Origin: Campylobacter showae CSUNSWCD
GTDB taxonomy: Bacteria; Campylobacterota; Campylobacteria; Campylobacterales; Campylobacteraceae
Direction of reading: 5' to 3'
DNA: 64,000 nucleotides
Assembly (NCBI RefSeq): GCF_000313615.1
Contig: NZ_AMZQ01000005.1
Location: 1-64,000 of the forward strand
Numbering within the stretch: the stretch's first letter is position 1; each line of letters opens with the position of its first letter. The notes beneath the pieces were generated by a model. That model was not told the origin of the DNA and did not search any database. It saw only the letters and a program-made list of their open reading frames with translations. Below are positions 57,671 to 64,000 of this stretch, piece by piece. A program made the position numbers and the translations under genes.

Positions 57671-57974
57671 TTAAATTTGCCCTTTACGCGTGCGAGCTAT
57701 AAATTTATCAAAATTTGCCCTCGCCGCAAGACGCTGCCTTTTGTTTTTGTTTAAAATTTTGCTTCGCTTTTTAAATCAAATTTTAGTAAAAGCAAGCATT
57801 CAAAATTTGGTCAAGAAAAGTGCCAAAAAACGAAATTTGAACAAAAATACAAAATTTGAAAAAATTTATGCCGATTTGGAACGCCTTTTGCAAAAAGCTA
57901 ATCTAAATTTAACTGTTTTTTCAACTAAAAAAAACTAAAATACAAACTAAAATTTTTAAATAGAAAGTTGCAAG
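57671..57974. other. Intergenic region, 304 bp, with sigma-54 promoter for motA
   Basis: AAATTT-rich sequence with a low-complexity Lys/Leu/Asn frame (57690-57938) that lacks a ribosome site and overlaps the promoter, so I do not accept it as a gene. The sigma-54 element is listed separately. Confidence 0.5.
57876..57892 (+). promoter_or_regulatory. Sigma-54 promoter for motA-motB-fliP
   Basis: TTGGAACGCCTTTTGCA has perfect -24/-12 spacing and is identical in 16 bases to the flgG promoter at 24699-24714. It lies 82 nt upstream of the motA ATG. Confidence 0.7.
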
Positions 57975-58742
57975 ATGGATTTAGGTAGCCTCGTCGGTTG
58001 GATAGTTATTATGGTGCTTTTGCTAGGTTCCATGCAGATGGGCGTCGGAATCGGAGCTTACATCGATATTCCCTCTGTTTTGATCGTTTTTGGCGGTACG
58101 ATTTGCGCGCTGATGATCGGCTTTAAGATGGAGCAGATAAAAAAGCTAGGCACGTTTTACGGCATCGCGGTAAAGCCAAAGACCTACAATCTCCCAGAAA
58201 TAGTAAAAAAAATGGTCGAATACTCCACAAAAGCTCGCCGCGACGGTATCTTGGCGCTTGAGAGCGATGCAAATAACGAAACCGATCCGTTTCTAAAAAA
58301 AGGCCTATCTATGGCGGTTGACGGCAATGAACCAGACGCCATCAGAACGCTACTTGAGATAGATATGGAGCAGTCTAGCTCGAGGCATGGCGATAATATC
58401 AAAATTTTCGAACAAATCGCGGGTTTTGCGGGCTCGATGGGTATGATCGGTACGCTCATCGGCCTGGTTGCGATGCTTATGAACATGTCAGATCCCTCAG
58501 CTATCGGTCCTTCGATGGCGGTCGCGCTCATCACGACGCTTTACGGCGCGATGATAGGAAACATCCTTGGCTCGCCCGTGGCAAATATCCTAAGCATCCG
58601 CGACAAGGACGAAGGCACGGCGAAAGTGCTGATGCTAGAGGGCATAATGGCGATCCAGGCGGGCGACAACCCTAGGACGCTCGAGATGAAGCTGCTATCG
58701 TTTTTACCGCCTAAAGACCGCGTCAGTCAGTTTGATAAGTAG
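57975..58742 (+). CDS. motA: Flagellar motor stator protein MotA
   Basis: 255 residues, four membrane helices. Conserved cytoplasmic loop charges between helices 2 and 3, PEIVKKMVEYSTKARRDGILALES (the Arg used for torque), and the helix 3-4 region FAGSMGMIGTLIGLVAMLMNMSDPSAIGPSMAVALITTLYGAMIGN. Couples proton flow to rotation with MotB, which follows after 5 nt. Confidence 0.96.
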   Translation: MDLGSLVGWIVIMVLLLGSMQMGVGIGAYIDIPSVLIVFGGTICALMIGFKMEQIKKLGTFYGIAVKPKTYNLPEIVKKMVEYSTKARRDGILALESDANNETDPFLKKGLSMAVDGNEPDAIRTLLEIDMEQSSSRHGDNIKIFEQIAGFAGSMGMIGTLIGLVAMLMNMSDPSAIGPSMAVALITTLYGAMIGNILGSPVANILSIRDKDEGTAKVLMLEGIMAIQAGDNPRTLEMKLLSFLPPKDRVSQFDK

Positions 58743-58747
58743 AAAAA

Positions 58748-59518
58748 ATGGCTAAAAAGTTAATCGATCCAAGCGACTGCCCCAAATGCTTGCCCGAGTG
58801 GCTCGCGGCGTTTGGCGACTTGATGTCGCTGTTGCTTTGCTTTTTCGTACTGCTTCTTTCTATGAGTACGATGGACGCAAAAAAGCTAGAAGCTGCGATC
58901 GGCTCGCTAAGCGGTGCTTTGGGTGTGCTTGAGGGCGGCACAAAACCCGACGTCAGCGCCGAGCAAAACCAAGATGATCACGCCACCTCAAATAAAGAAC
59001 GCACGGGCGTAAAGTCAAATTTCGAGCAGACGCTACGCTCTATCAACGAGCTTTTGCACGCTAGCGGCTCGCCTGAGGTTACGTTTGAGGAGAGCGAGAG
59101 CGGATTTGTGATCAGGCTACCTGCAAATTTACTCTTTGCAAAAGATAGTGCCCAGCTGCAAAACGACGACGCACTGCTGTTTTTAAAACGTATCGCGATG
59201 GTGATAGCCAAGCTACCGCCAGATGTCGTAGCAAACGTGATCGGACATACCGACAGCGAGCAGCCGGGCTCTGCCGAGTTTAAAGACAACTGGCAACTAT
59301 CATCGGCTAGAGCTATCAGCGTGGTTAGCGAGCTCATCAAAGACGGAGTTGATCCTAAAAAGCTAACTGCATCCGCAAAGGCTGAATTTGAGCCGTTTGC
59401 AACGAATTTTACCGAGCAGGGCAGGGAGAAAAACCGCAGAGTCGAGATACACTTCGTTTCGTTAAATTTAGACGACAAAGCCAAAACGCAAAAAAGCATA
59501 CTGGACGCGCAGGAGTAA
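58748..59518 (+). CDS. motB: Flagellar motor stator protein MotB
   Basis: 256 residues. A single helix with the proton-carrying Asp24 (WLAAFGDLMSLLLCFFVLLLSMSTMDA), a linker/plug, and a C-terminal OmpA-like peptidoglycan-binding domain (NVIGHTDSEQPG, DNWQLSSARAISVVSELI, GREKNRRVEIHF). Anchors the stator to the wall. Stop is 2 nt before fliP. Confidence 0.96.
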   Translation: MAKKLIDPSDCPKCLPEWLAAFGDLMSLLLCFFVLLLSMSTMDAKKLEAAIGSLSGALGVLEGGTKPDVSAEQNQDDHATSNKERTGVKSNFEQTLRSINELLHASGSPEVTFEESESGFVIRLPANLLFAKDSAQLQNDDALLFLKRIAMVIAKLPPDVVANVIGHTDSEQPGSAEFKDNWQLSSARAISVVSELIKDGVDPKKLTASAKAEFEPFATNFTEQGREKNRRVEIHFVSLNLDDKAKTQKSILDAQE

Positions 59519-59520
59519 AT

Positions 59521-60261
59521 TTGAAAAAACTGACGTTTTTGCTGTTTTTTATCTTTGCGGCGGTCGCGATCGGCGAGGATAACGTCACTATCCCGACCGT
59601 AAATCTCAGCCTAAGCGCGCCCACTACGCCCACCCAGCTAGTTAGCTCGCTAAACGTCCTACTCGTCTTAACCGTCCTCACGCTAGCTCCTTCGCTAGTT
59701 TTTATGATGACGAGCTTTTTGCGGCTCATTATCGTTTTTTCGTTCTTACGTCAAGCGATGGGCACGCAGCAGATGCCGCCTTCTACGGTGCTTATTAGCC
59801 TTGCGATGGTACTTACGTTTTTTATCATGGAGCCTGTGGGCAAGCAAGCCTACGAAGCGGGCGTGCAGCCGTATCTCAGCGAACAAATCGGCTATCAAGA
59901 GGCATTTGAGCGCGGCGTGAAGCCGTTTCGCGAGTTTATGATAAAAAATACGCGAGAGAAGGACCTAGCGCTATTTTTACGCATCAGAAATATGCCAAAC
60001 CCGCAAAGCTTCGACGATATTCCGCTCACGGTCGTGATGAGCGCGTTTATGATCAGCGAGATGAAAACGGCGTTTGAGATAGCGTTTTTGCTCTATCTGC
60101 CATTTTTAGTCATCGATATGGTCGTTAGCTCCGTGCTCATGGCGATGGGCATGATGATGCTACCGCCGACGATGATTTCACTACCGTTTAAGCTACTTAT
60201 TTTCGTGCTCGTCGACGGGTGGAATTTGCTCGTCATGAATCTCGTTAAAAGCTTTCATTAG
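59521..60261 (+). CDS. fliP: Flagellar export gate protein FliP
   Basis: 246 residues, beginning at a TTG immediately after motB. Cleavable signal (LTFLLFFIFAAVAIGED), then LTLAPSLVFMMTSFLRLIIVFSFLRQAMGTQQMPPSTVLISLAMVLTFFIMEP and the C-terminal EMKTAFEIAFLLYLPFLVIDMVVSSVLMAMGMMMLPPTMISLPFKLLIFVLVDGWNL. Forms the core of the export gate with FliQ/FliR. In C. jejuni fliP lies next to glmU; here the PepSY and mot genes intervene. Confidence 0.95.
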   Translation: MKKLTFLLFFIFAAVAIGEDNVTIPTVNLSLSAPTTPTQLVSSLNVLLVLTVLTLAPSLVFMMTSFLRLIIVFSFLRQAMGTQQMPPSTVLISLAMVLTFFIMEPVGKQAYEAGVQPYLSEQIGYQEAFERGVKPFREFMIKNTREKDLALFLRIRNMPNPQSFDDIPLTVVMSAFMISEMKTAFEIAFLLYLPFLVIDMVVSSVLMAMGMMMLPPTMISLPFKLLIFVLVDGWNLLVMNLVKSFH

Positions 60262-60273
60262 GTTTTTTGTCGC

Positions 60274-60279
60274 TATAAT
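60274..60279 (+). promoter_or_regulatory. -10 box of the CmeDEF-like operon
   Basis: TATAAT about 125 nt upstream of the first pump gene at 60404, just past the fliP stop. No operator was recognised in the leader. Confidence 0.45.
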
Positions 60280-60403
60280 CTTAAAAAAGCTCCGCGCGCC
60301 GCTTAAATTTTCATTTTATTTTACCTACGGCGCCAGACTTCAGACGGCGCAAACCCGCTCAAATTTAGCCCGCGCCGCCCAGAGCTAATAGGGAAGGCTT
60401 TAG

Positions 60404-61720
60404 ATGAAAAAAGTTTATATATTTTTGAGTTTTTGCGTTTTTTTAGGCGGATCGGAGGTTAAATTTGACGGAAATTTACACGAGCTGATTTTGGCCGCAC
60501 AGAGCTCAAATTTGGCTCAAATCTCAAACTACGAACCGCAAAAAGCGCAGCTGCAAAAAGATGCCGTAAAAAGCGCATATATGCCAAGCCTTACGGTTGA
60601 GGGCGGATACAGCTTTTTAAGCGGCGACATAAACGTCCTGCGCCCGCAAAGAGCCGCCACGGCAAGGGCGATTTTGGAGCTTGCAGTTTATGACGGCGGC
60701 AAGCGCGAAGCCCTTCTAAGCTCGCTTTCGCATCTTGGCGCGGCTGAGATTTTAAAAAACGAGGATTATCAAAACCTGCTCGCGTTTAACGCGACCAAGC
60801 TTTATTTTAGCTTTTTGTCGCTGGGTGAGCTCGCGACCGCAAAAGAAGGCGAGATAAACTATCTAAAAAACGCGCTAAATAGGTTGGAAAAATACTACCG
60901 CGCGGGACTTAGCGACGAGAGCGAGTATGAAGCGGTAAACGCTAGATACGCCATGGCGCTAGCCGAACGCCTCGAAATCACGCAAAATCAAAACGAGATA
61001 AAAAATCAAATTTACGCGCTAACGGGCAGAGATATAGAGCCTGTGGCTGGCTCTAGGATCGCGTTTGCAGACGACGACTTCGCACCGCAAAAAAGCGCAA
61101 AGCCAGAGCTTGAGGCGCTTAGGCTAAATTTCGCCGCGGCTTTGGAGGATGAAAAAATAACCGCGTCCGAGACGAACCCGCAAATTTTCATCAAAAACAC
61201 CTACACCTTTATGCGCACTCACTACGATAGAAATTTGCTGCCGGCACATTATAGAAGCGTGCTGGAGCCCTATTTTGACGACTTTTTTAAGCCGAATTTA
61301 AACACCAACGAGCTGATTTTGGGCTTTAGCTGGAAGGCGTTTGATTTTGGCGCGAACAAAAAGCGGCGTGAGATAAAGCGCATAAACGCGCTGCAAGCGA
61401 AGCTAAATTTGGATCAAAAGCGATTGCAAAATGAGCTAAATTTGACGAATATCAAAAACGATCTAAAGACGCTCGAGCAAAAGATCGCCGCAGGCGAAAG
61501 CGCGGTAAATTCGGCGCAAACCTCGCTAAAAGCCGTCAGTAAAAAGTACGAGGCTGGACTGCTTGGATACGTCGAGTTTTTAAACGCGACCGCGCAGAGC
61601 TTTAGTGCAGGCAGCGCGCTGGAGCTAAGCAAGAGTAAATTTGAGATCAAAAAGGCGGAGTATCTGTATGAACGCGGCGGCAAGATCGCCGAAAATATCG
61701 AAAAAACGGAGCGCAAATGA
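60404..61720 (+). CDS. TolC-family outer-membrane channel (CmeD-like)
   Basis: 438 residues. A signal peptide (YIFLSFCVFLGGS), then the alpha-barrel heptads of OEP proteins: QLQKDAVKSAYMPSLTVEGGYSF and a coiled-coil NALNRLEKYYRAGLSDESEYEAVNARYAMALAERLEITQNQ, duplicated in the second half (LQNELNLTNIKNDLKTLEQKIAAGESAVNSAQTSLKAVSKKYEAGLLGYVEFLNA). The order outer-membrane protein, fusion protein, RND pump matches CmeDEF of C. jejuni. Four-nt overlap with the next gene. Confidence 0.85.
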   Translation: MKKVYIFLSFCVFLGGSEVKFDGNLHELILAAQSSNLAQISNYEPQKAQLQKDAVKSAYMPSLTVEGGYSFLSGDINVLRPQRAATARAILELAVYDGGKREALLSSLSHLGAAEILKNEDYQNLLAFNATKLYFSFLSLGELATAKEGEINYLKNALNRLEKYYRAGLSDESEYEAVNARYAMALAERLEITQNQNEIKNQIYALTGRDIEPVAGSRIAFADDDFAPQKSAKPELEALRLNFAAALEDEKITASETNPQIFIKNTYTFMRTHYDRNLLPAHYRSVLEPYFDDFFKPNLNTNELILGFSWKAFDFGANKKRREIKRINALQAKLNLDQKRLQNELNLTNIKNDLKTLEQKIAAGESAVNSAQTSLKAVSKKYEAGLLGYVEFLNATAQSFSAGSALELSKSKFEIKKAEYLYERGGKIAENIEKTERK

Positions 61721-62874
61721 ATAAAATTTTACTTTTTTTACTGAGTGCGGCGGTTGCGCTTTGCGCGCAGGATAAAATTTACGCGAGCTTTGACGTCACG
61801 GCCGCAAAAGACGCGCAGCTCGCGCTAAAGGCCGTGGGTATCATAAAGACCGTAAACGTAGAAATAGGCTCCGCGGTAAAGCGTGGCGACGTGCTGCTAG
61901 AGCTTGAAAACGAGAGCGAAAAGCTAGCCGTCAAGCTCGCTCAAAACGACCTAGAGAGCGCGCAGACGGCAAAAGCCCACGCAAAAAGCGTGCTGGATAA
62001 ATTTAAGCTTGTTCAAAGCGTGAGCTCCAAGCAGACTTTTGAAAATGCGGAATTTGATTTTAAAAACGCGGCGCTAGCCGAAAACAGGGCGCATCTGGCG
62101 CTAAATTTGGCGCAAAAACGGCTCGAAGACACGCGGCTACTCGCGCCTTTTGACGGGACGATCTCGAGCAAGAGCATCGAGGTCGGCGAGGGCGTGGGCG
62201 GCGTAGCGCAAAAGCTGATGTCTATATTTTCCTATCCAGAGGTTAAGCTCAAGCTTAGCTTTGATGAGAAATTTAAAGACCGCGTAAAAATAGGTAGCGA
62301 ATTCGTCTATAAAATAGACGGCGAAAATGAGGAAAGACGCGGTAAAATCAGCCTCATCTACCCGACTATCGACACGAAAAACGGCAAAATTTACGCCGAA
62401 GTGCAGGCGCGAAATTTGACGCCTGGGCTTTTTGGCGAGGGATATATCGTCCCAGACTCGCAGGTTGAAACGGAAGCCGAGCCTAAAAAAGAGGACGCAA
62501 ATAAAACATTTGGGCTTAAATTTGACGGCTTTAAAAACGGCGGGCTTGCGAGCGCGAAATTTGACGCAGAAAAAACTAGCCTTGGCGTAGCTTGGTTTTC
62601 AAATTTGACGCTGCAAACAAAATGCAAGGTAAATTTGAGCTCAAATTTAGCGAATGTAGTTAAATTTGACGCCGTCGCGAAAAAAGCAAATTTGATGAAA
62701 GAGGCGGACGACGGATTAAATTTAGCGCACAAAAAAGGCGACATAAATTTAAACGCCGAATTTAACTTGGCGAAAATTTTGCTCACCGCTAAATTCCAAA
62801 CGCTTTTTGCAAAGCAGGGCGGACGGGTAAATTTGACGCAAAAGCCCGTTTTAGCGAAGGCGCGAAATGTATAA
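61717..62874 (+). CDS. RND pump membrane-fusion protein (CmeE-like) with C-terminal extension
   Basis: 385 residues. Signal peptide, then a short biotinyl-lipoyl half (AVGIIKTVNVEIGSAVKRGDVLLELEN), a helical hairpin, the second half (LEDTRLLAPFDGTISSKSIEVGEGVGGVAQKLMSIF) and a beta-barrel ending near GLFGEGYIVPDSQVE (about residue 248). About 135 residues then follow with repeated KFD/NL-type words encoded by AAATTTGA-rich DNA; C. jejuni CmeE is about 250 residues as I recall, so this is an add-on. Ends by overlapping the pump gene by 8 nt. Confidence 0.82.
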   Translation: MNKILLFLLSAAVALCAQDKIYASFDVTAAKDAQLALKAVGIIKTVNVEIGSAVKRGDVLLELENESEKLAVKLAQNDLESAQTAKAHAKSVLDKFKLVQSVSSKQTFENAEFDFKNAALAENRAHLALNLAQKRLEDTRLLAPFDGTISSKSIEVGEGVGGVAQKLMSIFSYPEVKLKLSFDEKFKDRVKIGSEFVYKIDGENEERRGKISLIYPTIDTKNGKIYAEVQARNLTPGLFGEGYIVPDSQVETEAEPKKEDANKTFGLKFDGFKNGGLASAKFDAEKTSLGVAWFSNLTLQTKCKVNLSSNLANVVKFDAVAKKANLMKEADDGLNLAHKKGDINLNAEFNLAKILLTAKFQTLFAKQGGRVNLTQKPVLAKARNV

Positions 62875-64000
62875 ACTAGCCATAAATCGCCCGATTACGA
62901 CGCTGATGTTTTTCATCGCGCTCGTATTTTTCGGCGCGATGTCGCTTCTTAGGATGCCGGTAAATCTCTTTCCCGAGGTCGTCATCCCGCTGATTAAGAT
63001 CACGACCTACGCACCGGGCGACATGAGCCTCATCGAGAGCAGGGTCACTAAAAAGATCGAGGACGAGGTCTCGACGATAGACGGTATCAAAAAGATTAGG
63101 TCTTATACATTTAACAACCTCAGCATCGTCACGGTCGAGTTTAATCTCAAGAAAAACATCGACGTTGCCGCAAACGACGTGCGCGACAAGGTCGCAAAGG
63201 CAAAGCTGGACGTCCAGCCCGAGATAGAAAAAATCAACAGCGACAGCGGCAAGGTGGCGAGCTTTTTTGTTAGCCGAAAGGACGAAAATTTAACCGCGCT
63301 CATGCAAACGGTAAAAGACGAAGCAAAGCCGTTTTTACAGCGCGTAAAAGGCGTGGGCAAGGTCGATGACAAGGGCTTTTTGGAGCCTGAGATTAAAATT
63401 TACCTAGATCCGTTTAAGCTCGATAAATACGCCCTAACCGCGGCCTCGGTCATAAATATAATCAAATCACAAAATTTAAAAGCGCCTTTAGGAAAGCTGG
63501 AAAACAGCAAGTTTGAGATATTTTTAAAGAGCGAATTTGACGCTAAAAGCGTGCAGGAGCTAGAGGAGATACGCCTGCAAAAAGATGTGTTTTTAAAAGA
63601 CGTCGCGCGCATAGAGCTATCTCATCACGACACCGACGCCGTAGCGATGTATAACGGCAAGCGCGGAGTGCTACTCGACGCTATAAAAGTAAGCGGCGCA
63701 AACACTATCGAGACGATAGACGCGCTCAAGGCTAAAACGGACGATCTAGCGGCAAGACTAGGCGAGAACTACGAAGTAGAGCGGGTTTATGAAAAGAGCG
63801 AAAGCATCCTAAAGCACATAAATCAGGTCAAATTTGACATGATGCTGGGCGTCGCGCTCACGGTCGTCATCGTCTTTTTCTTTTTGCGAAGCTTTAGCGC
63901 GACCATCATAGCCGCGCTCGCGATCCCAGCTAGTATCGTGGGGACGTTTTTTATCATCGACGTTTTGGGCTTTGATCTAAACCGCCTCACGCTGCTGGCT
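62867..64000 (+). CDS. RND efflux pump permease (CmeF-like), 5' part
   Basis: 378 codons from an ATG overlapping the fusion-protein stop, open to the window edge. AcrB/MexB-type: KLAINRPITTLMFFIALVFFGAMSLL (helix 1), PVNLFPEVVIPLIKITTYAPG, the pore-domain region GIKKIRSYTFNNLSIVTVEF, and helices starting VKFDMMLGVALTVVIVFFFLRSFSATIIAALAIPASIVGTFF, ending in FDLNRLTLLA. A full pump is about 1000 residues, so two thirds are beyond the window. Drug or bile-salt substrates cannot be read from this part. Confidence 0.92.
   Translation, partial: MYKLAINRPITTLMFFIALVFFGAMSLLRMPVNLFPEVVIPLIKITTYAPGDMSLIESRVTKKIEDEVSTIDGIKKIRSYTFNNLSIVTVEFNLKKNIDVAANDVRDKVAKAKLDVQPEIEKINSDSGKVASFFVSRKDENLTALMQTVKDEAKPFLQRVKGVGKVDDKGFLEPEIKIYLDPFKLDKYALTAASVINIIKSQNLKAPLGKLENSKFEIFLKSEFDAKSVQELEEIRLQKDVFLKDVARIELSHHDTDAVAMYNGKRGVLLDAIKVSGANTIETIDALKAKTDDLAARLGENYEVERVYEKSESILKHINQVKFDMMLGVALTVVIVFFFLRSFSATIIAALAIPASIVGTFFIIDVLGFDLNRLTLLA

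Noticed and set aside
57690-57938. 82-codon plus-strand frame before motA
   Set aside because: No ribosome site, low-complexity Lys/Asn/Leu content caused by AAATTT words, and it overlaps the sigma-54 promoter.

Overview
The window reads as a chromosomal segment of a Campylobacter from the higher-GC, oral-type group (C. showae / C. rectus / C. curvus-like). I infer this from gene order: ileS-small ORF-gatA-guaB-metX-xseB-(C-N hydrolase), a ciaD-like gene beside cca, truA-lptF-type-pilD-uppS-coaBC-glmU, and a cmeDEF-like efflux set. Paired flgF/flgG2-flgG genes, sigma-54 flagellar promoters and the extreme abundance of the word AAATTT agree with this. No species call can be proven from the sequence alone.

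Layout. 1-1.8 kb: a Tat-exported fumarate-reductase-type flavoprotein and the start of an exported partner. 2.2-10 kb: a minus-strand housekeeping operon (ileS to a nitrilase-fold protein). 10.1-11.8 kb: a CinA/PncC-like gene and a periplasmic rhodanese. 11.9-20.6 kb: two metal-uptake ABC operons (FbpABC type and FecBCDE type) and two multi-span membrane proteins. Nearly every gene in this stretch carries frameshifts or stops. 20.7-25.8 kb: a membrane protein, rpoD, then flgF and flgG, each with its own sigma-54 promoter(s) and a copy of the same 134-nt structured leader. 25.9-30.4 kb: a broken Sel1/Hcp-like gene, azlCD, periplasmic L-asparaginase, a DUF1877 protein and a LysE exporter. 30.4-33.3 kb: a response regulator / exported YD-like protein / histidine kinase operon, followed by a tiny membrane-peptide gene whose promoter carries helically phased direct repeats.

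33.6-41.5 kb: leuD-leuB, a TPR-like small protein, a CiaD-like protein, cca, trmL, an exported EEP-family nuclease, glyS and a DMT-transporter remnant. 41.6-46 kb: a small membrane protein, tRNA-Leu(CAA), HU, yaaA and flgL. 46-56.4 kb: ftsK (possible AUU start), a broken DUF3137 gene, then the truA-to-glmU minus-strand block. 56.5-64 kb: a PepSY membrane protein, motA-motB-fliP and a CmeDEF-type RND pump cut by the window end.

Main points for a second look: (i) the two-component module with an exported protein gene between regulator and kinase and a neighbouring phased-repeat promoter driving a 28-residue membrane peptide; (ii) the duplicated flagellar leader RNA; (iii) strings of lesions confined to accessory, mostly iron-uptake, genes; (iv) AAATTT saturation (AAATTT is an instance of RAATTY), including AAATTT-dense additions inside truA and the cmeE-like gene.
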